DNA of 64,000 nucleotides, from the NCBI GenBank assembly GCA_022711355.1, contig JAKLFE010000019.1, positions 1 through 64,000 of the forward strand, read 5' to 3'. Each line of letters begins with the position of its first letter. Position 1 is the stretch's first letter. Below, piece after piece: positions 34,449 through 42,825 of the stretch. This DNA is from Spirochaetota bacterium. GTDB lineage: Bacteria > Spirochaetota > Spirochaetia > Treponematales > Rectinemataceae. The translations under genes and the position numbers were made by a program. The notes beneath the pieces were generated by a model. The model did no database searches, was not told the origin of the DNA, and saw only the letters and a list, made by a program, of their open reading frames with translations.

Positions 34449-35765
34449 TCAGACGAGGAAGAGGAGCCCGAGCGACATGATCACCCCGGTGACGAGGAGG
34501 GTCATCATGCAGTAGCCCATGATGTCCCTGATCCCCAGCTTGGCGATGCCGAGGAGGGGGAGGGCCCAGAAGGGCTGGACCATGTTGGTCCACTGGTCGC
34601 CGTAGGAGATGCCCATGGCGACGACCGCCGGGTCCACCCCGAGAGCGATCCCCGCCGGGATGTTGATCGGGCCCTGGACGACCCACTGGCCGCCGCCCGA
34701 GGGGATGAAGAAGTTGATGATGCCCCCCGCCCAGAAGGTGAAGAGGGGGAAGGTGTCGACGGTCGAGAAGGAGACGAACCAGTTGGCGATGATGCCCGCC
34801 AGGCCCGTCGTGACCATGATGCCCTGGATGCCCCCGTAGAGGGGGAACTGGAGGGCGATGCCGCCGGCGCCCTTGATGGCCTTGTCGACGGCGCGCACGT
34901 AATTGATGGGCGTGCCGTGGAGGAGGAGGCCGGCGAAGAGGAAGAGCATGTTGACGATGTTGAGGTTGAGGTCGAAGCCCTTGGTCGCGAAGTGGTAGAC
35001 GAGGTAGGCGACGCCCATGAGGCCGAAGACCCAGTTGACGATCCGGGAGTTCTCGAGCCTGGTGGCCGGGGTCGCGTGGGGGCTCGGCGCGGGATCGGGC
35101 TCCTCGGCGAGGAGCTCGGGGCTGATCTCGACGACGTCCTTCTTGCCCTTGGCCATGAACATGAAGAGGATGGGCAGCGATACGATCATGGCCCCGCTGA
35201 TGACGAGGTTCCAGGGCGCGAAGACGGTCCGCGAGACGGGGATCACCCCGACGAGCTTCTCGACGATGTGGCCCTTGGCGGCTATGGCGAGGGGGATGGA
35301 GCCCGAGATGCCGCCGTGCCAGACCACGAAGCCCGAGTAGGCGGCGGCGACGAGCATGCCGTAGTCGATGCCCCGCACCTTCTTGGCCACCTCGCGGGCG
35401 AGGAGGGCGCCGACGATGAGGCCGAAGCCCCAGTTGACCCAGCAGGCGATGCCGGTGACGAAGGCCGTGAGCATGATGCCCTGGACCGGGTTCTTGGGCG
35501 CCGAGGCGAGGGCGGCGAGGCCGCGCTTGATCGGCGGGCTCGAGGCCAGGGCGTGGCCGGTCACGAGGACCATGACCATCTGCATGGAGAAGGCGAGGAT
35601 GCCCCATACCCCGCCGCCCCAGGCCGCGAGGACCTCTATGACGCCCTTGCCGGTGAGGCCGAGGGCCAGGGCGAAGGCGATGAGGGTGAGGATGATGGCG
35701 AAGAGGAATGCGTCCGGCAGGTACTTCTGGGCGATCTTGACGAAGAAGTTGGTGAGTCCTTTCAA
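34449..35765 (-). CDS. atoE: Short-chain fatty acid transporter AtoE
   Basis: 438 aa, about 11 hydrophobic segments. Family motifs include LPDAFLFAIILTLIAF, CWVNWGFGLIVGALLARE, WHGGISGSIPL, FIPSGGGQWVVQGP and YGDQWTNMVQPFWALPLLGI. It starts at a TTG (35765) with GAGGAGG 5 nt upstream. AtoE moves acetoacetate, butyrate or similar acids; in a fermenter it could export the acids formed from lysine. It is divergent from atoDAB with a shared regulatory spacer. Confidence 0.92.
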   Translation of the reverse strand: MKGLTNFFVKIAQKYLPDAFLFAIILTLIAFALALGLTGKGVIEVLAAWGGGVWGILAFSMQMVMVLVTGHALASSPPIKRGLAALASAPKNPVQGIMLTAFVTGIACWVNWGFGLIVGALLAREVAKKVRGIDYGMLVAAAYSGFVVWHGGISGSIPLAIAAKGHIVEKLVGVIPVSRTVFAPWNLVISGAMIVSLPILFMFMAKGKKDVVEISPELLAEEPDPAPSPHATPATRLENSRIVNWVFGLMGVAYLVYHFATKGFDLNLNIVNMLFLFAGLLLHGTPINYVRAVDKAIKGAGGIALQFPLYGGIQGIMVTTGLAGIIANWFVSFSTVDTFPLFTFWAGGIINFFIPSGGGQWVVQGPINIPAGIALGVDPAVVAMGISYGDQWTNMVQPFWALPLLGIAKLGIRDIMGYCMMTLLVTGVIMSLGLLFLV

Positions 35766-35894
35766 CTGATCCTCCTCGTGGAACGTTCCGCCTGAGGCGG
35801 TTCCGTGGATCCTTCCGTCGACTGCCGCGACGGAGAGTCGCGTATCGCGGGCCGCGAGCTGCAGAGCGAGGAGAGCCCGATTACGCTCGTATTA

Positions 35895-35931
35895 TTACCA
35901 CCGAATAGCAAATCGTGCTATAGTAATTCGG
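35895..35931. promoter_or_regulatory. Promoter/operator in the atoE-atoDAB divergent spacer
   Basis: A nested inverted repeat (CCGAAT...ATTCGG at 35901-35931, with TAGCA/TGCTA inside) sits between a TTACCA -35-like hexamer (35895-35900) and a TATAGT -10 (35919-35924). The symmetry suggests a repressor or activator site for atoD. The rest of the 227-bp spacer shows no gene. Confidence 0.5.
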
Positions 35932-35992
35932 AACGGCGCCTTCATCGAGGCGCTTTCCCTACGCCTTATTCCATTCGCACGGAGGCTAGACC

Positions 35993-36664
35993 ATGATCCA
36001 GAAGCCCGTCATCGCCGCGGCCGAGGCCGCGAAGCTGGTGAAGGACGGGATGACGGTCCATGTCGGCGGCTTCCTCGGCTGCGGCTCGCCCGACGGCGTC
36101 CTCGCCGCCCTTGCCGCCCAGGGAACCAAGGACCTCACCCTCGTCTGCAACGACACCGCGGTGCTCGACCAGAAGTCGGGCCGCGTCACCGGCGTCGCCC
36201 CCCTCGTGGCCAAGAAGCAGTTCAAGCGCATGATCGTCTCCCATATCGGGACCAACCCGGAGACCCAGAGGCAGATGAACGCGGGAGAGTCCCTCGTCGA
36301 GCTCGTGCCCCAGGGCACCCTCGCCGAGCGGGTCCGCGCCGCGGGGAGCGGCCTCGGCGGCTTCCTGACCCCCACGGGCGTCGGCACCGAGGTCGAGGAG
36401 GGCAAGCAGAAGCTCACGGTGGGCGACCGCGTCTACCTCCTCGAGCTGCCCCTGGCCGGCGACGTGGCACTCCTCAAGGCAAAGAAGGCGGACAAGGCCG
36501 GCAACCTCGTCTACGCGAAGACCGCGCGCAACTTCAACCCCCTCATGGCCACGGCCTGCACGACGGTGATCGCCGAGGTGGAGGAGATCGTCGAGATCGG
36601 CCAGATCGACCCCGACCAGGTGCACACGCCCTCCATCTTCGTGGACTACCTGGTGAAGGCCTAG
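35993..36664 (+). CDS. atoD: Acetate/butyrate-acetoacetate CoA-transferase subunit A
   Basis: 223 aa. Family I CoA-transferase alpha subunit: VKDGMTVHVGGFLGCGSPDG, SGRVTGVAPLVAKKQFKRMI, GSGLGGFLTPTGVGTEVEEG, and KAGNLVYAKTARNFNPLMAT. With AtoA it transfers CoA from butyryl- or acetyl-CoA to acetoacetate, linking Kce output to AtoB. An ACGGAGG site precedes the ATG. Confidence 0.93.
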   Translation: MIQKPVIAAAEAAKLVKDGMTVHVGGFLGCGSPDGVLAALAAQGTKDLTLVCNDTAVLDQKSGRVTGVAPLVAKKQFKRMIVSHIGTNPETQRQMNAGESLVELVPQGTLAERVRAAGSGLGGFLTPTGVGTEVEEGKQKLTVGDRVYLLELPLAGDVALLKAKKADKAGNLVYAKTARNFNPLMATACTTVIAEVEEIVEIGQIDPDQVHTPSIFVDYLVKA

Positions 36665-36673
36665 GAGGAGATC

Positions 36674-37342
36674 GTGATCGAGTACGTCGAGAACAAGGAA
36701 ATCATAGCCAAGCGCATCGCGCGCATCTTCAAGACCGGCGACGTGGTCAACCTGGGCATCGGCCTGCCCACCCTCGTGGCGAACTACCTGCCCCCGGGCG
36801 TCACCATCATCCTCCAGTCCGAGAACGGCATGATGGGCCTCGGGCCCGCCCCGGAGAAGGGCAAGGAGGACAAGGACCTCACGAACGCCGGGGCCGCCCC
36901 GGTCACCGTCCTCCCCGGCGGCTGCTTCTTCGACTCCGCCACGAGCTTCGGCATCATCCGCGGGGGCCACGTCGACTACACGGTGCTGGGCGTCCTCGAG
37001 GTCGACCAGGAGGGGAACCTCGCCAACTACAAGATCCCCGGCAAGATGGTCCCCGGCATGGGCGGGGCCATGGATCTCGTCGCGGGCTCCCGCGTCGTGG
37101 TCGGCGCCACGACCCACCTCGAGAAGTCCGGCGCCTCCAAGCTCAAGCGCCGCTGCAAGCTGCCCCTGACGGCCGCCCGCGAGGTCAACCTCGTCGTGAC
37201 CGACGTCGGCTACTTCGAGGTGATGGGCGACAAATTCTACCTCCTCGAGTACTTCGCCCCCTACACGCCCGAGTGGATCGTCGAGCACACCGACGCCGAC
37301 GTCGTCGTGATGTCGACCTGCTCCTGCTGCGAGGGGCTCTGA
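36674..37342 (+). CDS. atoA: Acetate/butyrate-acetoacetate CoA-transferase subunit B
   Basis: 222 aa from a GTG at 36674 with AGGAGGAG overlapping the atoD stop. The catalytic Glu is in [54 protein letters not shown] and the C-terminal region match the beta subunit. The last residues, [10 protein letters not shown], are cysteine-rich, which I have not seen as a family rule. Confidence 0.92.
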   Translation: MIEYVENKEIIAKRIARIFKTGDVVNLGIGLPTLVANYLPPGVTIILQSENGMMGLGPAPEKGKEDKDLTNAGAAPVTVLPGGCFFDSATSFGIIRGGHVDYTVLGVLEVDQEGNLANYKIPGKMVPGMGGAMDLVAGSRVVVGATTHLEKSGASKLKRRCKLPLTAAREVNLVVTDVGYFEVMGDKFYLLEYFAPYTPEWIVEHTDADVVVMSTCSCCEGL

Positions 37343-37367
37343 GCACGGGCTTCGAAAGGAGAGACGC

Positions 37368-38546
37368 ATGAACGATACCTACATCGCCGACGCGGCGCGG
37401 ACCGCCGTCGGCTCCTTCGGCGGCGGCCTGGCCAACGTGAGCCCGGTCGAGCTGGGCCGGACCGTGGTGGAGGCCCTCCTCAAGCGCGGCGGCCTCGCCG
37501 GCCAGGACGTGGACGAGCTCCTCCTCGGCTGCGTCCTCCAGGCGGGCCTCGGGCAGAACGTGGCCCGGCAGATCCTCGTCAAGGCGGGGATTCCCGTCGA
37601 GAAGACCGCCATGACCGTCAACATGGTCTGCGGCTCGGGCCTCCGCGCCGTGGCCGCTGCCGCCCAGGAGATCCGCGCGGGGGACGCCTCCCTCGTGGTG
37701 GCCGGCGGGGTCGAGAGCATGAGCCTCGCGCCCTACTACCTCAAGCAGGCCCGCACGGGCTACCGCATGGGCAACGGCGAGCTCACCGACGGCATGGTCT
37801 ACGACGGCCTGTGGGACATCTTCAACAACTACCACATGGGCATCACCGCCGAGAACCTGGCCGCCAAGTACGGGATAAGCCGGCAGGAGCAGGACGCCTT
37901 CTCCGCCGCCTCGCAGAACAAGGCCGAGAAGGCCATCGCCGCGGGCCGCTTCAAGGACGAGATCGTCCCCGTCGTCATACCCCAGAAGAAGGGCGACCCG
38001 GCGGTCTTCGAGACCGACGAGTTCGTCCGCTCGGGGGTCACCGCCGAGTCCCTGGCCAAGCTCCGGCCCGCCTTCAAGCCCGACGGCAGCGTGACCGCGG
38101 GCAACGCCTCGGGCATCAACGACGGGGCCGCCGCCCTCATCGTGGCGGGCGACGAGGGCCTCAAGCGCGGCAAGCTCTCGGCGATGGCGCGCATCGCCTC
38201 CTACGGCTGGGCCGGCTGCGACCCCTCGATCATGGGCATCGGCCCGGTCGAGGCCGTGCGCCTTGCCCTCAAGCGCGCCGGCTGGAAGCTCGAGGAGGTC
38301 GAGCTCGTCGAGGCGAACGAGGCCTTCGCCGCCCAGGCCCTCTCCGTGGCCAAGGAGCTCAAGCTCGACATGCAGCGGGTCAACGTCAACGGCGGGGCCA
38401 TCGCCATCGGCCACCCCATCGGCGCCTCGGGCGCCCGCATCCTGACGACCCTCCTGTACGAGATGAAGAAGCGCGGCGCCAAGAAGGGCCTCGCGACCCT
38501 CTGCATCGGCGGCGGCATGGGCATTGCCATGTGCGTCGAGCGCTAG
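37368..38546 (+). CDS. atoB: Acetyl-CoA C-acetyltransferase (thiolase)
   Basis: 392 aa, standard length. Active-site Cys in [18 protein letters not shown], His in [16 protein letters not shown], and second Cys in CIGGGMG. It cleaves acetoacetyl-CoA to two acetyl-CoA, the energy-yielding branch of lysine fermentation, or runs in reverse. It is the last gene of atoDAB, followed by a terminator. Confidence 0.95.
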   Translation: MNDTYIADAARTAVGSFGGGLANVSPVELGRTVVEALLKRGGLAGQDVDELLLGCVLQAGLGQNVARQILVKAGIPVEKTAMTVNMVCGSGLRAVAAAAQEIRAGDASLVVAGGVESMSLAPYYLKQARTGYRMGNGELTDGMVYDGLWDIFNNYHMGITAENLAAKYGISRQEQDAFSAASQNKAEKAIAAGRFKDEIVPVVIPQKKGDPAVFETDEFVRSGVTAESLAKLRPAFKPDGSVTAGNASGINDGAAALIVAGDEGLKRGKLSAMARIASYGWAGCDPSIMGIGPVEAVRLALKRAGWKLEEVELVEANEAFAAQALSVAKELKLDMQRVNVNGGAIAIGHPIGASGARILTTLLYEMKKRGAKKGLATLCIGGGMGIAMCVER

Positions 38547-38570
38547 CGCGCCCTTATTGAAATCACCTAC

Positions 38571-38601
38571 CGCGCGGGGCCCTCGGGCCCCGCGCTTTTT
38601 T
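38571..38601 (+). terminator. Intrinsic terminator after atoB
   Basis: GCGCGGGGCCC / GGGCCCCGCGC with a 2-nt loop is followed by TTTTTT, 25 nt after the stop codon. Confidence 0.9.
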
Positions 38602-38603
38602 GA

Positions 38604-38835
38604 TGGCGGCCTCATGGGGGGGAGAGGGGGCAGCGAAGCCCACCGCAGGTTCCGCGCCCGCGCCGAGGCGCGCGCCCGCGTCGCGCGCGTTGCGCGGAAC
38701 CGAGGAGGGCGCAGCGAGGGGGAGCAGCGTATCGCGTTGCGCGATCGCTCCTATTGTGGGGCTGGGATGACCAGGGGCCGGCGCTACGGGGTTGGACCCC
38801 GCGACCCTCTGAGAAGGCGCGGTAGGGCGGCGGGT
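38604..38835. other. Non-coding GC-rich spacer with strong secondary structure
   Basis: About 230 bp with no convincing ORF. It contains GGTTCCGCGC (38648-38657) pairing with GCGCGGAACC (38692-38701) around a CG-only interior, and ACGGGGTTGGACCCCG near 38788. A bidirectional terminator follows at 38836-38892, so a structured small RNA is possible. I could not match it to 6S, tmRNA, SRP or RNase P RNA. Confidence 0.35.
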
Positions 38836-38892
38836 GCCCGGGAAAAAAGACTATCCGCGAGACCTTGAGCGGATAGCCTTTTTCCCCCGGGC
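38836..38892 (-). terminator. Bidirectional terminator between atoB region and pepT
   Basis: A nested palindrome: outer GCCCGGG/CCCGGGC, then A-tract/T-tract, then stem CTATCCGC/GCGGATAG. Read on the minus strand it ends in TTTTTT and serves pepT; read on the plus strand it ends in TTTTTC. Confidence 0.75.
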
Positions 38893-38974
38893 AGGCCCTG
38901 CCCTGGACGGCAGTTCATGAGCTCGCGCCGGCCTGCCGCCGCGCGATCGCCGCGTTATGCGATGCGCTCCCCCT

Positions 38975-40258
38975 TTATTTCGCCTTCGCCCAGAGCCCCA
39001 CGAGCTCGATGATCGTCTCGGTCGCGAGGACCATGTCCGAGACCGAGACCCACTCGAAGCGGCTGTGGTAGTTGTAGGCCCCGGTGAAGATGTTCGGCGT
39101 CGGGATGCCCATCTCGGTGAGGCGGGCCCCGTCGGTGCCGCCGCGGATGGGCTTGACGTAGGGCTCGGCCCCGGCCAGGCGCGCCGCCTCCAGGGCCCGT
39201 TCGAGGACCTCGGGGCGCTCGTCGAGCTTCTCGCGCATGTTCGAGTAGGACTTGTTCACCTCGAGCTCGACCGAGCCCAGGGGGAACTGGGCCTCCACGG
39301 CCTTGGCCAGGGCGCGCAGGGCCTCGACGCGGCGCTCCATGCCCTCGGCCTTGAAGTCGCGGAGGAAGACCGTGACCTCGGCCGAGTCGAGGCTGCCGGA
39401 GATCTCGTGGGCGCAGTAGTAGCCGAACCAGCCGTCCGTGGACTCGGGGGCCTCGCTGCGCGGGAGCATCGAGACGAAGGAGGCGGCCATGGACACGGCG
39501 TTGGCGAGCTTGCCCCGCGCGTAGCCTATGTGGATGGACCTGCCGGTAAAGCGGGCCTTGACCGTGCGGGCGTTGAAGCACTCGGCCTCGACCTCGCCGG
39601 TCCGCGAGCCGTCGAGGGTGTAGCAGGCCGCGGCCGAGAGCTTGCCCTGGGGGAAGAGGTTCATGCCCTTGCCGGTCTCCTCGTCGGGGGTGAAGACGAT
39701 CTCCAGGGGGCCGCGGGGGAGCTCGGGATGGGCCAGGAGGTGGCGGAGGGCGGCCATGATCTCCGCGATGCCGGCCTTGTCGTCCCCGCCCAGGAGGGTC
39801 GAGCCGTCGGAGACGACGATGCTGTCCCCCGCCTTGGCGGCGAGGTCGGGGTTGTCCTGGCTAGGGTCGAGGACGTAGCCGTGGCCGAGCTCGACGGGGC
39901 CGCCGTCGTAGCCGCGGATGAGGCGGGGCCGGACGTCCTTGCCGGAGACGTCGCTCGAGGTGTCGAGGTGGGCCATGAGGCCGATCGCCGGGGCGCCCTC
40001 GCAGCCGGGCGCGGCGGGCACGCGGGCTATGAGGTAGCAGTGCTCGTCGAGGGTGACCTCGGCGAGGCCGAGGCCCTTGAGCTCCTCGACCAGGAGGCGG
40101 GCGAGGTCCCACTGGCACTGGGTCGAGGGTATGGCCTCGACGTGGTGGTCGCTCGCGGTCTCGATCTTGGCGTAGCGCATGAGCCTTTCGGCGAGCTCGG
40201 CCGCGTAGGGCCTGGACAGGAGTTCTGGTGTGGATCGCATGGTTCGGCCAGTATGCAT
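38975..40258 (-). CDS. pepT: Peptidase T (tripeptide aminopeptidase)
   Basis: 427 aa from the ATG at 40258, which has GGAAAAG upstream; the ATG at 40240 (MRSTPELLS) is an alternative, and the longer frame runs into the tRNA region. M20 zinc-peptidase motifs: GLMAHLDTSSDVSG, LLGGDDKAGIAEIM, FTPDEETGKG, and GGTDGARLTEMGIPTPNIFTG with the last metal-ligand region. It releases N-terminal residues from tripeptides in the cytosol, which would feed amino-acid fermentation. It is followed by a terminator. Confidence 0.92.
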   Translation of the reverse strand: MHTGRTMRSTPELLSRPYAAELAERLMRYAKIETASDHHVEAIPSTQCQWDLARLLVEELKGLGLAEVTLDEHCYLIARVPAAPGCEGAPAIGLMAHLDTSSDVSGKDVRPRLIRGYDGGPVELGHGYVLDPSQDNPDLAAKAGDSIVVSDGSTLLGGDDKAGIAEIMAALRHLLAHPELPRGPLEIVFTPDEETGKGMNLFPQGKLSAAACYTLDGSRTGEVEAECFNARTVKARFTGRSIHIGYARGKLANAVSMAASFVSMLPRSEAPESTDGWFGYYCAHEISGSLDSAEVTVFLRDFKAEGMERRVEALRALAKAVEAQFPLGSVELEVNKSYSNMREKLDERPEVLERALEAARLAGAEPYVKPIRGGTDGARLTEMGIPTPNIFTGAYNYHSRFEWVSVSDMVLATETIIELVGLWAKAK

Positions 40259-40371
40259 GGCTTTTCCGAATGTGGCAACGGCGAAGAGCTGCCGCGCGGG
40301 GCTCGGCGGATGGGCGCGGGGGCCGATCGCCCCGCTCGTGCCGGCCGATAGAAACAGGCGCCGCTCAGGGC

Positions 40372-40405
40372 AAAAAAAAAACGGCCGCCGCGATTGCGGC
40401 AGCCG
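40372..40405 (-). terminator. Intrinsic terminator after tRNA-Ala
   Basis: On the minus strand CGGCTGCCGC AATC GCGGCGGCCG forms a 10-bp stem followed by a run of T, immediately downstream of the tRNA. Confidence 0.85.
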
Positions 40406-40414
40406 CCCTGGTCG

Positions 40415-40488
<74 letters not shown>

Positions 40489-40621
40489 GACGAAGCGAGG
40501 GCATCCTAGCCGAGAGGGGGGAGGAATGTCAAGCGCCGTCGGGCTCATGGCCGGAGGCCCGGCCCGCCGCCAGGCGGGATTCGCTTGCGGGGTGGCCGGA
40601 AACCTGCGAAGATTAGCTAGC

Positions 40622-42043
40622 ATGAAAAAAGAGGGTGCGGGCCCCTGGATCGAGGGCGCCGCGGTCGGCCTCCTCGTGCCCCTCCTGGGCCTCGCCGCCC
40701 CGGGCGATCCTTCCTTCGCGGGCGCGGCCTTCTTCCCCCAGGCCCTGGCCTCGGTCCTGGCGGCCGCCCTCCTCGGGCTCGGGCCGGGCATGGCCGCCCT
40801 GGCCGCCTCCGCCCTCTCGAGCTGGCTCTGGCCCCTCGCGGCCGCGGCCCTGGGCGCGGCCCTCGTCCCGAGCCCCGCCCCCGAGCTCCTGGCCGCCGCC
40901 CCCCTGCCCGCGGCCGCGGCCCTGGCCGCCGCCGCGGCCGCGGGCTCGCTCCGGGACGCCCAGGAGCGGCGCCGGGCCCGCCTCATGCGCCGCTTCCGCG
41001 AGCTCGTCCACCGGGATACCCGGCTCTCGCGCATGACCGACACCCTCATCATCCTCAACGAGGAGCTGGAGACCAAGGTCGCCAGCCAGCGGGAGTCGGT
41101 CTCCACCCTCTATTCGCGGATCCGCAAGATGGACAGCCCCATCCTCGAGGAGTCCCTCGCGGGGCTCCTCGGGGCCGTGCGCTTCTTCGCCCAGGCCGAC
41201 CTGGCCTCCGTGTACGAGTACGATCGGGGCTCCGGCTCCCTGGTCCTGCGGGCCTGCGTCGGCCGCGAGCCGCCCAAGCTCCTGCCTGCCGAGGGCTGCA
41301 TCGAGGGCTGGGTCTACCGCAACGAGGCGGCCTTCAGCCTCCGCATGCTCGGCTCCTACCCGAACCTCGAGCGCATGGACGAAAGGCGGAGCGTCCTGGC
41401 CTACCCGCTCAAGGCGGGGGAGCTCTCCTTCGGGGTGCTCAACGTCGAGAGCATGTCCTTCTACCGCTACAACCCGGTGACCGAGAAGAACCTCGAGATC
41501 ATCGTCGCCCTCGCCGCCGGCTACCTGAAGAAGGCGGTCGACTTCCGCGAGCGCGTCCTGCGCCGGCCGCGCAACGAGATCACGGGCCTGCCGGGCTACG
41601 TGGAGCTCTCCCGGCTCCTGGGCGAGGAGCTCTCGCGGCGCAAGGTCCTCCGCTCCTCGCTCTCGGTGGTCCTCGTGGAGCTCCTCGGCTTCCAGGAGCT
41701 GGTCTTCGCCCACTCGGGGATCAAGGCCCTCGGCCTGGTCAAGGAGCTGGCCCAGGCGGCGAGCCGGGGCGGCCACGTCCTGGCCTTCCACTACAAGGAG
41801 GAGAGCCAGGTGGCCTTCCTCCTCCCCGGGGTCGACCGCGACGGGGCCGCCCTCTTCTGCCTCGAGGCCACCGAGATCGTGGCCTCGGGGGAGTGGAGGA
41901 TCGAGGGCGAGGCGCTCAGGCTCGAGCCAGCCTTCGGCATCGCCGCGGCGGGGGAGGGGAGCGAGCCGGCGAGCCTCCTCGCGGAGGCCGAGCGCATCCT
42001 CGCCCTCTCGCGCCAGTCGGCCGCGGCGAGGGGGGGCGGATGA
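40622..42043 (+). CDS. pelD: PelD-like membrane protein (GAF plus degenerate GGDEF)
   Basis: About 473 aa from the ATG at 40622, placing MKKEGAG just before the first membrane segment. An upstream ATG at 40526 with GGAGG directly against it adds a non-membrane 32-residue stretch. Layout: three to four hydrophobic segments (residues ~10-110), a coiled-coil-like region, a GAF domain (LLGAVRFFAQADLASVYEYD, VLAYPLKAGELSFGVLNVES), and a GGDEF-like domain without the catalytic motif (ITGLPGYVELSRLLGEEL, SRGGHVLAFHYKEESQVAFL). PelD is the inner-membrane c-di-GMP receptor of Pel synthesis. I find no RxxD I-site in the last domain. Identity is supported by the pelE-F-G genes that follow. Confidence 0.8.
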   Translation: MKKEGAGPWIEGAAVGLLVPLLGLAAPGDPSFAGAAFFPQALASVLAAALLGLGPGMAALAASALSSWLWPLAAAALGAALVPSPAPELLAAAPLPAAAALAAAAAAGSLRDAQERRRARLMRRFRELVHRDTRLSRMTDTLIILNEELETKVASQRESVSTLYSRIRKMDSPILEESLAGLLGAVRFFAQADLASVYEYDRGSGSLVLRACVGREPPKLLPAEGCIEGWVYRNEAAFSLRMLGSYPNLERMDERRSVLAYPLKAGELSFGVLNVESMSFYRYNPVTEKNLEIIVALAAGYLKKAVDFRERVLRRPRNEITGLPGYVELSRLLGEELSRRKVLRSSLSVVLVELLGFQELVFAHSGIKALGLVKELAQAASRGGHVLAFHYKEESQVAFLLPGVDRDGAALFCLEATEIVASGEWRIEGEALRLEPAFGIAAAGEGSEPASLLAEAERILALSRQSAAARGGG

Positions 42044-42825
42044 GCCGGCACCCGGCGGGCGGCGGGGACTCCGCTCGCGGCTTCGACTACATCCGCTCGA
42101 TGGGCTCCTACTACGCCTCGCGCACGCCTCGGGCCGCCCTCCTCGCGGTGGAGGAGGGGGCGGCGCCCATCGAGAGCTTCGCCTACAAGGTCCTCTCCTC
42201 CAAGCCCCTCTTCGAGGAGCCCTACAACCTCGAGGAGCTCGAGCGGGTCCTCGCCCATCCCGGCCTCTCCTTGGGCGACGCGATGCTCCTCTCGGAGATC
42301 TTCGCCGACATGACCAAGGGGCCGGACAAGGAGCTGGCCCTCTTCGCCGCGGAGAGCCTCGGCGCCCTGGAAGGAAGGTGGGCCCGCCGCGTCGAGGCAC
42401 TCCGGCCCGTGGCATTGGACGCGGCGGAGGCCGAGTCCTGCCCCGAGGGGGAGGGGGGCTTCGCCTTCGCGCGGGCCCTCTTCGAGTACGCCCTCCTCGA
42501 GGGCCGCTACGCCTCGATCCGCAACTACTACCTCCGCGAGGCCTACTACGTCCTGAGCTCGAGCGCCGAGGCCTGCGCCAGCGCCGAGGGCTTCGATCTC
42601 CGCATCCGCTGCCTCCTCCACCTCGGCCTGGTCGACCAGGCCGAGGCGGTCATCGCCTCGGAGCTCGGCAAGCGCGGGGACGGGGAGCTCCTCGTGCTCG
42701 CGGCCGAGGCCGCCTTCGCCCGCAAGGATCCCCGCCGGATCCGCGAGCTCCTCGCGGGCAGGGAGCTCGCCGAGCTCGGCCTCGACCCGGACCGGGAGCA
42801 CCTCCTCCGGGGCTGGACGGCCTAG
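42040..42825 (+). CDS. PelE-like helical-repeat protein
   Basis: 261 aa. It starts at an ATG overlapping the pelD stop. Mostly helical with TPR-like pairs (ALFEYALLEGRYASIRNYYL, IRCLLHLGLVDQAEAVIASE, AEAAFARKDPRRIRELLAG). I see no strong N-terminal membrane segment, unlike P. aeruginosa PelE. The assignment rests on position between pelD and pelF. Its stop is immediately followed by the pelF GTG. Confidence 0.65.
   Translation: MSRHPAGGGDSARGFDYIRSMGSYYASRTPRAALLAVEEGAAPIESFAYKVLSSKPLFEEPYNLEELERVLAHPGLSLGDAMLLSEIFADMTKGPDKELALFAAESLGALEGRWARRVEALRPVALDAAEAESCPEGEGGFAFARALFEYALLEGRYASIRNYYLREAYYVLSSSAEACASAEGFDLRIRCLLHLGLVDQAEAVIASELGKRGDGELLVLAAEAAFARKDPRRIRELLAGRELAELGLDPDREHLLRGWTA

Noticed and set aside
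33286-35607. Long minus-strand open frame of 773 aa across atoE and the KAS III-like gene
   Set aside because: Shadow of both genes in another frame; no start signal or domain.
38524-38868. 114-aa open frame after atoB
   Set aside because: Arg-rich, no ribosome site, crosses the atoB terminator and stem-loops.
40526-40621. Upstream start for pelD at 40526
   Set aside because: The purine-rich stretch directly abuts the ATG, too close for a normal ribosome site, and the added residues are not membrane-like. Not fully excluded.
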